From positions 62,001 through 126,000 of the forward strand of contig JAFSIQ010000037.1 of assembly GCA_017439675.1 (NCBI GenBank): a DNA stretch of 64,000 nucleotides, given 5' to 3'. Position 1 is the first letter of the stretch, and each line of letters begins with the position of its first letter. Below, one piece after another: positions 8,497 to 17,561 of this stretch. Origin of the DNA: Lachnospiraceae bacterium (GTDB lineage: Bacteria; Bacillota; Clostridia; Lachnospirales; Lachnospiraceae). The translations under genes were made by a program, and so were the position numbers. A model generated the notes under the pieces. That model had not been told where the DNA came from, did not search any database, and saw only the letters and a list, made by a program, of their open reading frames with translations.

Positions 8497-9651
8497 TTAC
8501 AAAAGTTCATCCACTAGTAGTGCCATTTTCTCTTCATCGCTCTTCTTCATGGTAGAGCGTATTGTAACCGTATTTTCCAAAACCTTTACATCCTTCATGG
8601 CTTCAAATTGTTCACGCATAAGCTTTCCTGCCATTGGCGCCCAGGAACCATTTTCAATGATACCCACGGTGCGCTTCTGGTAGGTTTTTACTTTCAGGTG
8701 GTAAATGAAATCCTGCATGACAGGTAATATTGCACCATCATAAGTAGGACAGGCTACTACAAGGCGGTCATAGCGGAATGCATCCTCGATGCATTCTGCC
8801 ATATCCTCTCTTGCCAAATCAGCCATAGCCACTTTTTCCACACCCTTTTCCTTTAGCATGTCTGCAAGCTTTTCTGCCGCCTGCTTCGTATTCCCGTGCA
8901 TGGATGCATAGGCGATAAATACACCCTTATCTTCTGGCTCATAGCTACTCCATGTCTGATATAACCCAATATAATAATCCAAGTTTTCTGAAAGAATCGG
9001 ACCGTGCAGTGGACAAATAATCTGAATATCCAACGCCGCTGCTTTCTTAAGCAGGGTTTGTACCGGCATACCGTATTTGCCAACAATATTGAAATAGTAA
9101 CGTCGCGCCTCACAAGCCCAGTCTTCCTCCACATCCAATGCTCCAAACTTGCCAAATCCATCAGCGGAAAACAAAATCTTATCTGTTGACTCATAGGTCA
9201 CCATCACCTCTGGCCAATGCACCATTGGTGCCATTACGAAATGTAACTCGTGGCTTCCAAGAGATAACGTATCTCCCTCTTTTACCGCCACCTTTCGGTC
9301 TGTAATATCCACATCAAAAAACTGTGGAAGCATGGCAAACAATTTCTCGTTGGAAACAATCTGAATATCCGGATATTTTTCCAGCACCTCAGAAAGATTC
9401 GCCGAATGGTCTGGCTCCAAATGAGAGATGATTAGATAGTCTGGTTGCTTATCTCCTAACACTTCCTGCAAGTTCAAAAACCACTGGGCTGACTCTCTTC
9501 TATCCACCATATCCATAATGGCAATCTTCTCATCCATAATCATATAGGAATTGTAAGAAACCCCATTAGGCAATATGTATTGTCCCTCAAATAAATCCAA
9601 AGTCTTGTCATTTACTCCCACATAATAAACCTGTTCTGTAATATTCTTCAT
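8497..9651 (-). CDS. A-type flavodiiron protein (oxygen/NO reductase)
   Basis: A protein of 384 residues, typical for class A flavodiiron proteins. The N-terminal metallo-beta-lactamase-like domain (1-245) has all diiron ligands: HLEPDH near 80, the His of MVHWPE near 147, the Asp of SADGFGKFG near 166 and the His of CPLHGP near 225. The C-terminal flavodoxin domain (about 250-384) has the FMN loop YASMHGNTKQAAE. It reduces O2 to water, or NO to N2O, in the cytosol of anaerobes, fed by rubredoxin or a similar carrier. AGGAGGTTATCGGCT precedes the ATG. It stands alone, convergent to the MCP-like gene 16 bp away. Confidence 0.95.
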   Translation of the reverse strand: MKNITEQVYYVGVNDKTLDLFEGQYILPNGVSYNSYMIMDEKIAIMDMVDRRESAQWFLNLQEVLGDKQPDYLIISHLEPDHSANLSEVLEKYPDIQIVSNEKLFAMLPQFFDVDITDRKVAVKEGDTLSLGSHELHFVMAPMVHWPEVMVTYESTDKILFSADGFGKFGALDVEEDWACEARRYYFNIVGKYGMPVQTLLKKAAALDIQIICPLHGPILSENLDYYIGLYQTWSSYEPEDKGVFIAYASMHGNTKQAAEKLADMLKEKGVEKVAMADLAREDMAECIEDAFRYDRLVVACPTYDGAILPVMQDFIYHLKVKTYQKRTVGIIENGSWAPMAGKLMREQFEAMKDVKVLENTVTIRSTMKKSDEEKMALLVDELL

Positions 9652-9776
9652 AGCCGATAACCTCCTATATCTTTTTTTAGATTAACATATTGACTTTCTA
9701 TTTTCTACGTTTATATTCTTCCAAAATGCACCACAATTATGCCAAACATACGAAAGAGCAAGCTGGTTTTCAACAT

Positions 9777-10337
9777 CTACTCCTTGCTCCACAAATAACA
9801 ATAAGTTTGGGTTCTGGCTGCAAAATACTCGTTTTGCAACAGCTCACGAACCTCTTCCTTCGTGTACCATCCTGCTTCAATTTCTTCCACCGTAGAATGG
9901 CTCGGTTTAAATGTTCCCTCTGCCACACCAACTACGCATACATTTTTCTCGTTGGAAAATCCGATGGCAGAAAAACTTTCTCCAATCACATCGTCCACGC
10001 GGATTAGTTCTAATCCTGTTTCTTCCATAAGTTCTCTTTTGGCCGCCTCCATGAATTCTTCTCCTGGGTCAATAAGTCCAGCCGGAAAATTAAATACAAA
10101 ATCCCCACAAGGCATTCGGTATTCCCTACTCAACAATACTTTATCTCCTTCTTCATTATGCATAATAAGTACCACTGAATCTGCCGGATGATTTGCAAGT
10201 TCCTCATGGGTGGTCAAGTTATGATTACGGCTAATCATTTCATAAATCTTTTCTTTGCCATCTATTGTTGTATATGTGATATCATAACGGGTTATGAATT
10301 TGCCATCCTTAATTTTCTCTATCTTTTCAAACTTCAT
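9777..10337 (-). CDS. NUDIX hydrolase, ADP-ribose pyrophosphatase type
   Basis: A protein of 186 residues. The NUDIX box GLIDPGEEFMEAAKRELMEE (about residues 90-112) is complete, with the metal-binding Glu residues in REL.EE. The FNFPAGLIDPGE context and a beta-rich N-terminus fit the NudF-like ADP-ribose pyrophosphatase family, which cleaves ADP-ribose to AMP and ribose-5-phosphate. The substrate is inferred. GAAGGAGATGCAAA precedes the ATG. It is monocistronic, with no gene in the flanking 125-bp gap toward 9652. Confidence 0.9.
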   Translation of the reverse strand: MKFEKIEKIKDGKFITRYDITYTTIDGKEKIYEMISRNHNLTTHEELANHPADSVVLIMHNEEGDKVLLSREYRMPCGDFVFNFPAGLIDPGEEFMEAAKRELMEETGLELIRVDDVIGESFSAIGFSNEKNVCVVGVAEGTFKPSHSTVEEIEAGWYTKEEVRELLQNEYFAARTQTYCYLWSKE

Positions 10338-10422
10338 TTTGCATCTCCTTCAAAACCACTTATTCCTATAATATGACCTTAATACTTTTTTCTATAAATT
10401 GCATATACTTTCTCCATTTCTA

Positions 10423-10539
10423 CTATTTCTTATATTTCACAAAATGATATATCGCTAGATATATAATAATACAAATAACAATTAACAATGGACGAACAAA
10501 CTCATCATCAATACTGCACACTGCTGTAACTGCTACCAT
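10423..10539 (-). other. Possible tiny membrane peptide or decayed gene
   Basis: In the 331-bp gap between aspS and the NUDIX gene, a reverse frame from an ATG at 10539 gives a 38-residue peptide with one strongly hydrophobic stretch (LLIVICIIIYLAIY) and a basic end (KYKK). The frame continues in protein-like fashion up to 10596 (RKSDRKDALFD...), but with no standard start there. A well-placed GGAG plus ATG lies one base out of frame. It may be a frameshifted remnant. The rest of the gap holds only the aspS terminator. Confidence 0.25.
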
Positions 10540-10621
10540 AAGTGATATCCCCGACACACAATCAAACAGAGCATCCTTTCTATCACTCTTCCTAACATTG
10601 CCTACTCCTCATTGCGAACAT

Positions 10622-10660
10622 TAAAAGGGCTGAAATCCGGACATTTCAACCCCTTTTATC
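10622..10660 (-). terminator. Terminator after aspS
   Basis: TAAAAGGG and TGAAAT pair with ATTTCA and CCCTTTTA around a CCGGAC loop. The leftward transcript ends in TTTTAAT, about 10 bp past the aspS stop. Confidence 0.75.
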
Positions 10661-10668
10661 ATCCACCA

Positions 10669-12471
10669 CTAATTATTTTCTTCCTTAGCTGGAATCTCTA
10701 CCTTTAGACAAAGCTCCTCTAACTGCTTCTCATCTACGCTACCTGGTGCCTCACTCATCAAGCAGCTTGCATCCTTAATCTTAGGGAATGCAATTACGTC
10801 ACGAATGGAATCTGCACCGGTCATCAACATAATAATACGATCCAAACCAAATGCAAGTCCCGCATGAGGTGGAACACCATACTTAAATGCAGTTAACAAG
10901 AAACCGAACATATCCTGTGCAACCTCATCACTGATTCCCAAAAGCTTGAACATTTTCTCCTGAATATCATCCTGATGGATACGAACAGAACCACCACCAA
11001 GCTCTACACCATTTAATACAATGTCATAAGCCTTGGCTCTTGCCTTACCCATGTCAGTGTCAAGAAGCTCTAAGTCCTCCTCCATTGGCATGGTAAATGG
11101 GTGATGCATCGCTTGGAAACGCTCTTCCTCGTCGGACCACTCAAACACTGGGAACTCGGTTACCCAAAGGAACTTATAATCGTCCTTACTTACCAAACCT
11201 AACTGGTCTGCCAACTCACAGCGAAGTGCTCCAAGTACAGAGAATACAATCTTATCTCTGTCTGCTGCGAACAATAACAAGTCGCCTGGCTGACCATCCA
11301 TCTTCTCGATAAGAGCTGACATTTCCTCATCCTTCATGAACTTCGCAAAGGATGACTTAAATGAACCATCTTCTGCGATAGCAATGTAGGCAAGGCCCTT
11401 TGCGCCATAGCCCTTTGCAAAATCTACTAATGCGTCAATCTTCTTACGAGGCATAGCACCCTGTCCCTTGGCGTTAATACCACGAACAGAACCACCGTTA
11501 TCGATGGCACCCTTGAACACTACAAACTCGCAATCCTTCACAACATCTGTTACATTAGTAAGCTCCATACCAAAACGGATATCTGGCTTATCCGAACCGA
11601 AACGGTCCATCGCCTCTCTCCATGTCATTCTCTGGATTGGAAGCTCTACATCTACATCGATTGCCTCTTTGAAAATCTTAGCAATCAATCTCTCATTGAC
11701 ATCTAATACATCCTCGATATCCACGAAGGATAACTCCATATCAATCTGGGTAAATTCTGGTTGTCTATCTGCACGCAAGTCCTCGTCGCGGAAGCATTTT
11801 GCCACCTGATAGTATCGGTCATAGCCAGCGGCCATAAGAAGCTGTTTGAAAATCTGTGGTGACTGTGGTAACGCATAAAAGGAACCCGGATGCACACGGC
11901 TAGGCACAAGATAATCTCTTGCTCCCTCCGGTGTTGACTTATTAAGAATCGGTGTCTCAATCTCCAAGAAACCTTCTTCATCCAAGAAGTTACGAATGGA
12001 GTTAACCACCTTACTTCTAAGAATCAAGTTGCGCTGAAGGTCTGGTCTTCTAAGGTCCAACGTACGATACTTAAGACGTAATTCTTCCTTTGTCTTAGAA
12101 TTCTCCTCAATTGGGAATGGTGGAGTCTCTGCCTCAGAAAGGATACGGATATCCTTTGCAATAATCTCAATATCACCAGTTGCAAGGTTTTTGTTGATAC
12201 CACCGGCGCGAAGTACCACCTCACCAGTAATTGCAACTACAAACTCACTACGAAGCTTCTCTGCCTTTGCAAAGCTTTCACTTCCACACTTATCCTCCTC
12301 GAAGATAATCTGTAACACACCACTTCTATCTCTCAAATCTACAAAAATGATACCGCCCTTGTTACGGCTTTTTTGTACCCAGCCCATAACGGTAACATTT
12401 TCACCAACATTCTTATTACTTACTTCTGTACATCTGTGGGTTCTCTTCAAACCCTTCATTGATTCTGCCAT
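10669..12471 (-). CDS. aspS: Aspartyl-tRNA synthetase
   Basis: A protein of 600 residues, a class II synthetase of the bacterial type that charges tRNA-Asp. It has an N-terminal OB-fold anticodon domain (1-110, VMGWVQKSRNKGGIIFVDLR), motif 2 (FRDEDLRADRQPEFTQIDME), the bacterial GAD insertion (about 310-420) and motif 3 (GLAFGLDRIIMLMTG). The start is the ATG at 12471, after GGAGGCAATC; an in-frame ATG at 12513 has no good site. Whether it discriminates tRNA-Asn cannot be told by eye. In many Firmicutes it is next to hisS, but here about 5 kb of accessory genes separates them. Confidence 0.96.
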   Translation of the reverse strand: MAESMKGLKRTHRCTEVSNKNVGENVTVMGWVQKSRNKGGIIFVDLRDRSGVLQIIFEEDKCGSESFAKAEKLRSEFVVAITGEVVLRAGGINKNLATGDIEIIAKDIRILSEAETPPFPIEENSKTKEELRLKYRTLDLRRPDLQRNLILRSKVVNSIRNFLDEEGFLEIETPILNKSTPEGARDYLVPSRVHPGSFYALPQSPQIFKQLLMAAGYDRYYQVAKCFRDEDLRADRQPEFTQIDMELSFVDIEDVLDVNERLIAKIFKEAIDVDVELPIQRMTWREAMDRFGSDKPDIRFGMELTNVTDVVKDCEFVVFKGAIDNGGSVRGINAKGQGAMPRKKIDALVDFAKGYGAKGLAYIAIAEDGSFKSSFAKFMKDEEMSALIEKMDGQPGDLLLFAADRDKIVFSVLGALRCELADQLGLVSKDDYKFLWVTEFPVFEWSDEEERFQAMHHPFTMPMEEDLELLDTDMGKARAKAYDIVLNGVELGGGSVRIHQDDIQEKMFKLLGISDEVAQDMFGFLLTAFKYGVPPHAGLAFGLDRIIMLMTGADSIRDVIAFPKIKDASCLMSEAPGSVDEKQLEELCLKVEIPAKEENN

Positions 12472-12530
12472 GATTGCCTCCTGTTTATTCTTATATATTA
12501 AATGCACTGACAACTCCTTTGTTATAATGT

Positions 12531-12566
12531 CGATTGATACATGCTACGCATTCCCTCAATCGACCC
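12531..12566. repeat. Hairpin in the aspS leader
   Basis: GTCGATTGA and TCAATCGAC pair perfectly around an 18-nt loop, about 60 nt before the aspS start. A second small GACC-GAAA-GGTC hairpin lies just upstream in the leftward RNA (near 12588). No T-box sequence is present. Confidence 0.55.
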
Positions 12567-12611
12567 ACATCATTCGCACTTCGACCTTTCGGTCTTCTTG
12601 CTCATGATGTT

Positions 12612-12676
12612 AATCTGTCAAATACTTGCACGACAATCAAGTTTCATTTGATTATCGTACAAGTGCTTGACAGATT
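12612..12676. repeat. 29-bp inverted repeat upstream of aspS
   Basis: Arms 12612-12640 and 12648-12676 are complementary except at four positions. In leftward RNA three of these become G-U pairs and one is a C-A mismatch, a pattern expected for a conserved RNA stem. A possible -10 (TATAAT, reverse strand, 12674-12679) overlaps the outer end, so whether the whole stem is transcribed is unclear. With the neighbouring hairpins it fills the 290-bp gap between aspS and the LRR gene. Confidence 0.6.
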
Positions 12677-12686
12677 ATATAACACA

Positions 12687-12714
12687 AATGCATGGGTGAA
12701 CACACCCATGCATT
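12687..12714. terminator. Bidirectional terminator-like hairpin
   Basis: AATGCATGGGTG pairs with CACCCATGCATT around AACA, with T/A-rich flanks on both sides. It lies about 50 bp past the stop of the leftward LRR gene. Confidence 0.7.
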
Positions 12715-12761
12715 ATTATAAATGGTTTTATTGAATTTGTACAGTGAGAAGATTATTATAT

Positions 12762-14303
12762 CTATCTTTCAACTAACTGTTTACGTGAGTCATCCCAAAT
12801 ATTATAATCATCCTCTTCATCGTCATATGCCTCTTCGATTGCTTTCTTATAAATGTCATATGTTCCCTTTGGCACCGCAATTGTCATCATCTCATAACCT
12901 GTATTCACAAGACTAAAGCTCTGACCAAATTCTGGCACCTCCATGGATTGATATACAATGGTTCCGTTTTTGACACATGCAACCCCGTTTTGCTTCTTCA
13001 AACTAGCTGGGAAGATAATTTCTTTACATTTTTTTCCACCCACAAATACTGCCACATTAGTAACACCCTCTGGAATGATTACTTTTTCCACATTCTGTGA
13101 TAGTTGTAACATCACTATCTTCTCTGTATCAGTTGTCTTAATTAGAAGACCATTTTCAATTCCACATGCTGGATTGTTAGCATCTACAGTCACATTTATT
13201 GCTGCTGCCGTTTGTCCGCCAGCAAAAGCATATTCGTCTACATTCACAGCACACGCCGGAAGATTCAAACTTAACTTTCCATCTCCCCAAAATGCTGCTC
13301 TTCCAATATCAGTCACCTTCGGAAGCTGTCCAATAGACTGTAACTTTCTACAATTAGCAAATGCTCCATAACCTATCTTTGTTACATTATTGGTATTTTT
13401 AACCTCAGTTAAATTCGCACATTTATAGAAGGTTCCATCCGGAATGTTTTTAATCTTTTGATTCAAGGTTACACTGGTCACTCCTGTTCCAGCAAATGCC
13501 AACTTTGTAATCTTTGTTGTCTTGCTAGAAATCTTTACCTTTTTGACAACCTTTGCAGACGCACCGATTAACGTTTTCTCATTATAAGTATATAGGATAC
13601 CCTTTTTCATCTTGAACTTCTTGTTCTTTTTATCAATGATAACCTTTTGCGTCTTGTAATTGACAACTCCTGCACCAATCTTTTTCACTGTTGCCGGAAT
13701 GTAGATTTGTGCAATTTCTCCGGCTGCACAATCCTTCAATTCATAGGTTCCCTTCGGAAAACGAATGCTGTCCAAAGCAGTTCCTCCAAATGCATTCTTC
13801 CCAATTGTTAACTTCTTATAGCTGTTTGCAAATACAACCGTTTCAAGTTTATCGCATCCACCAAAGGCACCTTCACCAATATAGGTTACGGTACTTGGTA
13901 AAACAACCTTTGTAATGCCTGATGTAGAAATCCAATCTATATCTGCCGGCATCATCTTCCCATCAATACGATTATAACGATAATACCTATGCCCCGGCAT
14001 ATTAAGGTCTATATAATAGCCATCCGTTGTATCTGTTGTATCCTGATAATAAAACTCATGGTCTGCAATCTGTGTCACTGTATATTTCTTACCCTTATAA
14101 TATACAGAGCTTGGTATTGTAAGGGTTCCATCATCTTTTTTTGTTCCGCATACTTCCACCTTATTCTTTGAAATCGTATGGTAATACAAATCACCGGACT
14201 TAAAATATTTCCCTTTTCCCGCTGCCTGGGCAGTAATGCCAGACATTACAAACATCACACAAAACAAAAATGTTATCGTTAATACCTTTGATAATTTCTT
14301 CAT
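12762..14303 (-). CDS. Secreted BspA-type leucine-rich-repeat protein
   Basis: A protein of 513 residues. A signal peptide (MKKLSKVLTITFLFCVMF..., cleavage after AQA near 27) is followed by a beta-rich N-terminal part and LRR_5 repeats (about 125-440), for example IGEGAFGGCDKLETVVF and IGYGAFANCRKLQSI. BspA-type repeats mediate binding to host or other cells in gut and oral bacteria. No sortase motif or C-terminal membrane anchor is seen, and the tail is acidic (EEAYDDEEDDYNIWD). TGAGGAGGAAGTAGC precedes the ATG. It is 93 bp downstream of the subtilisin gene and may be co-expressed with it. Confidence 0.85.
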   Translation of the reverse strand: MKKLSKVLTITFLFCVMFVMSGITAQAAGKGKYFKSGDLYYHTISKNKVEVCGTKKDDGTLTIPSSVYYKGKKYTVTQIADHEFYYQDTTDTTDGYYIDLNMPGHRYYRYNRIDGKMMPADIDWISTSGITKVVLPSTVTYIGEGAFGGCDKLETVVFANSYKKLTIGKNAFGGTALDSIRFPKGTYELKDCAAGEIAQIYIPATVKKIGAGVVNYKTQKVIIDKKNKKFKMKKGILYTYNEKTLIGASAKVVKKVKISSKTTKITKLAFAGTGVTSVTLNQKIKNIPDGTFYKCANLTEVKNTNNVTKIGYGAFANCRKLQSIGQLPKVTDIGRAAFWGDGKLSLNLPACAVNVDEYAFAGGQTAAAINVTVDANNPACGIENGLLIKTTDTEKIVMLQLSQNVEKVIIPEGVTNVAVFVGGKKCKEIIFPASLKKQNGVACVKNGTIVYQSMEVPEFGQSFSLVNTGYEMMTIAVPKGTYDIYKKAIEEAYDDEEDDYNIWDDSRKQLVER

Positions 14304-14396
14304 GCTACTTCCTCCTCACCCATTAAACTTATGGTTATTGTATCATATGTAACAAGCATTACAACTAACTTCATATCATTTAAGACATTTTTAAGA

Positions 14397-16430
14397 TTAT
14401 TTGTCTGCTGTACGTTTATCATAATATGTTTTTTCACATACATAGCTTTCGTTATCTGCACGTTCTACATATGTACTCAACGAAAACAATTTAAACTTCT
14501 TATAACCATGTTCCGGTTGATAAAACTCTATTGCATCTGGCGTTAATTTATATTTCCATACATTCATAATGTCATATGCAATATCCTTAGAGCAAGTCCA
14601 GCGAGACGGAACATAGGATGTATCATCTTGATTAGAATCGGAAATGTGAACCGACCACAATCCTGTACTGGAATCTTTTGTATATGCCTTATGCGCATAC
14701 ACATCCATTGCTATATGTATGGCAACACCAACAAGGATACGTGCCTTGTTATGATTATTAATCGTCTCTCCTGCCAACACTGTATTCCAATTTTTATTCA
14801 ATTCTACAATTCCGTTATAAATTTGTGACTTTCCCTTTCCACTGCAAGGATATTCTGCATCCCTTAGTGCCGCTGTCATACCACTATTCCAACATATTCT
14901 GGCCATTCGCATGACATACATATAATTTGCCACATAATTATAATGTCCATGAAAACTTCCGGTATTACCAGCCGAATATGTAAGATATGGTGCCTTGTCT
15001 GGCAATTTACTTCCTATTTTAACAATACCCAAAGCATACTCACTTGTATCATCATATAAACCTACTGCATAAGCATGATTACTACCACTCCAGCTTGCCT
15101 GTACCTCCTTGTCTGTATAGGTTCTAATATCTTTTGAATTTTCTTGTATTGCATCATTTGTCCTCGAACCTTCAACATAGTTACAAGCAAATTCTTCATA
15201 AACAGAAAGCGCATAACCTAAATCAACTAGTCCCTCACCTTCTGTTCCTTTTTCATCCATATCTTTTGCACTGGCACGAAGCAGTTCCTTAACAAAATCA
15301 CTACTTTTATCCTTATCTTTTGCCCACAACACAGATGCCACACCGGTTACATGTGCTGCCGCCATACTGGTTCCGTCAGTTTCAACAATTTCATCAAAAT
15401 AGCCAGTAGCTGGAACAGACTCGCCCGGTGCCATTAAATCAATTTCTTCTCCCAAAGAACTATCAGCACTTACATTTCCCTTTGGGGTTGTTGCTCCAAC
15501 TGCAAGAACTTCTTCATATGCAGCCGGATATTCCACTGTACTTTGTCCTTCTGCTTCTCCTCGGTTCCCCGCTGCTGCAATCATTAAAATTCCTCTTTCA
15601 TCTGCCTCTTTAATTACCTGCTTTAAAATTTTGGATTCAGACATTGTTCCGAAACTCATGTTAATGATATCTATATCATTATCAATACACCAGTAGATTC
15701 CTTTAATAACATTGCTCAATGATGCCCTCTTATCATCCTCAAGTACTTTAACGGAGTATAATTCTACATTTGGGTTTACTCCTGTAATACCCTTACCATT
15801 TTCCTTTGCTGCAATCACACTTGCAACACTAGTGCCATGTCCTGATATATCCTCATATAGTGGATTTACCTCTTCTTCTCCTTCAATAAAATTAACTCGT
15901 CCTGCTACATCTATATCTTCTGTGGCAGAAACACCAGTATCTAATATAGCAACCTTAATCTTATCTGCTCCCTGTTCATATTCTTTGTCATTTGCATTAA
16001 TCGCATCAATATTCCACTGCTCTTTTGCGTCAACAGCGCATTCTTCCTGTACTCTCTCTTCCTTCTGAACCATTTTTAATTCATATTCACTAGATATGTC
16101 TTTCTTCTTATTGGAATTCTTTTCATTCTTCCTTTTTCCACTTGCCTCAAAAGAAATGTTCTCTTCAACGAGAGCAATATTTCTGTTATCCTCTAATGCC
16201 TCTGCTTCCTTATGTGTCAATTCCAAAACTGCCACATCTTTTATTTCTGTCTCCTCCGAACATAAATTGTCTATTTTCTCATACTCGGATTCTATAATAT
16301 CCTGTCCTTTATCATTCTCAACCATAACAACATATTCCTGTGTCATCTCTTGTGCTTTTACTGGCACACCAATCGCACTTACTGATAATACAATTGCCAT
16401 TGTCATTGCAATAAACCTTTTGTTTTTCAT
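14397..16430 (-). CDS. Secreted subtilisin (S8) fused to a PLC/DUF6765-like helical domain
   Basis: A protein of 677 residues. A signal peptide (1-27) is followed by an I9-like propeptide (about 30-95), a charged linker, and an S8 protease with Asp in AILDTGVS (near 163), His in SGHGTSVASV (near 197) and Ser in DGTSMAAAHVTG (near 353). After about 430 comes a helical, His-rich domain with FHGHYNYVANYMY and GVAIHIAMDVYAHKAY (near 570). The HxxxD plus AH pattern resembles zinc-dependent phospholipase C or DUF6765 proteins. That call is by motif only. The start is the ATG after AAAGGAGAAATTGTA. Substrates are unknown. A possible LytTR site lies upstream at 16651-16679. Confidence 0.85.
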   Translation of the reverse strand: MKNKRFIAMTMAIVLSVSAIGVPVKAQEMTQEYVVMVENDKGQDIIESEYEKIDNLCSEETEIKDVAVLELTHKEAEALEDNRNIALVEENISFEASGKRKNEKNSNKKKDISSEYELKMVQKEERVQEECAVDAKEQWNIDAINANDKEYEQGADKIKVAILDTGVSATEDIDVAGRVNFIEGEEEVNPLYEDISGHGTSVASVIAAKENGKGITGVNPNVELYSVKVLEDDKRASLSNVIKGIYWCIDNDIDIINMSFGTMSESKILKQVIKEADERGILMIAAAGNRGEAEGQSTVEYPAAYEEVLAVGATTPKGNVSADSSLGEEIDLMAPGESVPATGYFDEIVETDGTSMAAAHVTGVASVLWAKDKDKSSDFVKELLRASAKDMDEKGTEGEGLVDLGYALSVYEEFACNYVEGSRTNDAIQENSKDIRTYTDKEVQASWSGSNHAYAVGLYDDTSEYALGIVKIGSKLPDKAPYLTYSAGNTGSFHGHYNYVANYMYVMRMARICWNSGMTAALRDAEYPCSGKGKSQIYNGIVELNKNWNTVLAGETINNHNKARILVGVAIHIAMDVYAHKAYTKDSSTGLWSVHISDSNQDDTSYVPSRWTCSKDIAYDIMNVWKYKLTPDAIEFYQPEHGYKKFKLFSLSTYVERADNESYVCEKTYYDKRTADK

Positions 16431-16650
16431 TACAATTTCTCCTTTCTTTTCCCCTAACACATCCGTATTGTGTCATGCCACTTGTTATTTTTATTTCCTT
16501 CTCGCTTCATTACTTTCCTTTATCTTCATCAACTGAAAGTACCCCCCTTCATAGCATATAGTTTTACTTCCTCCCCTCAACAAATAAAAGAATTTCATTA
16601 CCTTTCCTCGTATTCTACCTTCTTTTTTGTTTTTGACAATATTTCTTCTC

Positions 16651-16679
16651 ACGAACGGTCGTATAACCCCATCAACGGT
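16651..16679 (-). promoter_or_regulatory. Paired ACCGTT repeats, possible LytTR site
   Basis: On the reverse strand ACCGTTGAT and ACCGTTCGT both match the LytTR half-site consensus [TA][AC][CA]GTTN[AG][TG] at every position. They are 20 bp apart, one base shorter than usual, and about 220 bp upstream of the subtilisin start. The rest of the 445-bp gap (16431-16875) is AT-rich, with one terminator at 16809-16856 and no convincing gene. Confidence 0.35.
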
Positions 16680-16808
16680 CAATTTTTAATATATTTTGAG
16701 TAATTATTCTTTTGTGAATAATACTATCATTTGGGGGTTTCACGTTCAATTACCAGTTTTGCCAATACTATTGACATTTTCTGCAACTCATATAATCCCA
16801 TTAACAAC

Positions 16809-16856
16809 AAAAAACCGACAGAAATCCTTTTTCCTTAGAATTCCTATCGGTTTCTC
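16809..16856 (-). terminator. Terminator after the DUF3990 module
   Basis: AAACCGA pairs with TCGGTTT, and partly complementary GGAATT/GATTTC segments lie inside. The leftward RNA ends in TTTTTTG, about 20 bp past the stop of the last DUF3791-like gene. Confidence 0.75.
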
Positions 16857-16875
16857 TTTTGCTCCTACTATAATA

Positions 16876-17091
16876 CTATTGTCTTGCTTCCTGATACTCT
16901 ACACACAAATCCCCCACTAGATAATCATCACTCATGCAGTGCATATCAGAAACACCATCTCGCATCAATTGATAAACCATAGAGTTATAAAAAAAATCCA
17001 ACGCATCACTCAATGCAATTCCCTCTTTTTTTGCAAACAAGTCCACAACTCGAACATACTTTTTTTGAAGTAGGATTGGATTCGCAGTCAT
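16876..17091 (-). CDS. DUF3791-like small protein (third gene of the module)
   Basis: A protein of 71 residues containing FAKKEGIALSDALDFFYNS and MVYQLMRDGVSDMHCMSDDY. This resembles small DUF3791-type proteins that accompany DUF3990 genes. It overlaps the upstream DUF3990 gene by 4 bp (ATGA), so translation is coupled. It may be an antitoxin or accessory partner. The assignment is by pattern and the function is inferred. Confidence 0.7.
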   Translation of the reverse strand: MTANPILLQKKYVRVVDLFAKKEGIALSDALDFFYNSMVYQLMRDGVSDMHCMSDDYLVGDLCVEYQEARQ

Positions 17092-17561
17092 ACCTTTTCG
17101 CTCCCTTCAAATACTAGATACTGATTAAGTATTTCTTGCGTTCGCAAGCACACCTGCAAATTAGGTTTCTCATATTGCAATCTCTTCAAGGCTTCTTTCT
17201 TATCAATCAAACCAGCAAAATATAGTTCAACCGTATTAAAAACCTTATCATTTGCAACTCCACCTATAACAATATCATAATCTGTTTTATCATTTCCTCT
17301 ACGACAGCACAATATAAAATCTAACCATTCTTCAGAATAGGATTCAAAACGCAGTATCTTTTTTTCTTCAAAAACAGCTTCATCTAATTGATACTTTGAT
17401 ATAATTCCCTCTTTTCCACGCCTAGTATATCTGCCACACCATTTCAACGCTTGTTCATGCAATGGTGTTGTATAAAAACCACATCCAAAATCAACATTTA
17501 CGCGAGAATATGATAAATCCGGTTTATCTACTTCCACATACGAACCGTGATATAAAATCAT
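17088..17561 (-). CDS. DUF3990 protein, putative ADP-ribosyltransferase-fold toxin
   Basis: A protein of 157 residues. It starts MILYHGSYVEVDKPDLSYSR, followed by DFGCGFYTT and EQALKWCGRY. This is the DUF3990 pattern, placed in the ADP-ribosyltransferase-like fold clan. The HG near the N-terminus and FGxGFYTT are the usual NAD-site signatures; a later catalytic residue cannot be fixed by eye. It overlaps both neighbours by 4 bp, giving a tight three-gene module DUF3791-DUF3990-DUF3791-like. The compactness suggests toxin-antitoxin or a related conflict function, but that is inference. Confidence 0.78.
   Translation of the reverse strand: MILYHGSYVEVDKPDLSYSRVNVDFGCGFYTTPLHEQALKWCGRYTRRGKEGIISKYQLDEAVFEEKKILRFESYSEEWLDFILCCRRGNDKTDYDIVIGGVANDKVFNTVELYFAGLIDKKEALKRLQYEKPNLQVCLRTQEILNQYLVFEGSEKV

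Noticed and set aside
12477-12680. T-box for aspS
   Set aside because: Hairpins are present but the invariant T-box sequence and a terminator with a T-run are absent.
16491-16682. 63-residue reverse frame upstream of the subtilisin gene
   Set aside because: No ribosome binding site, unlikely composition, and it overlaps the promoter-type region with ACCGTT repeats.
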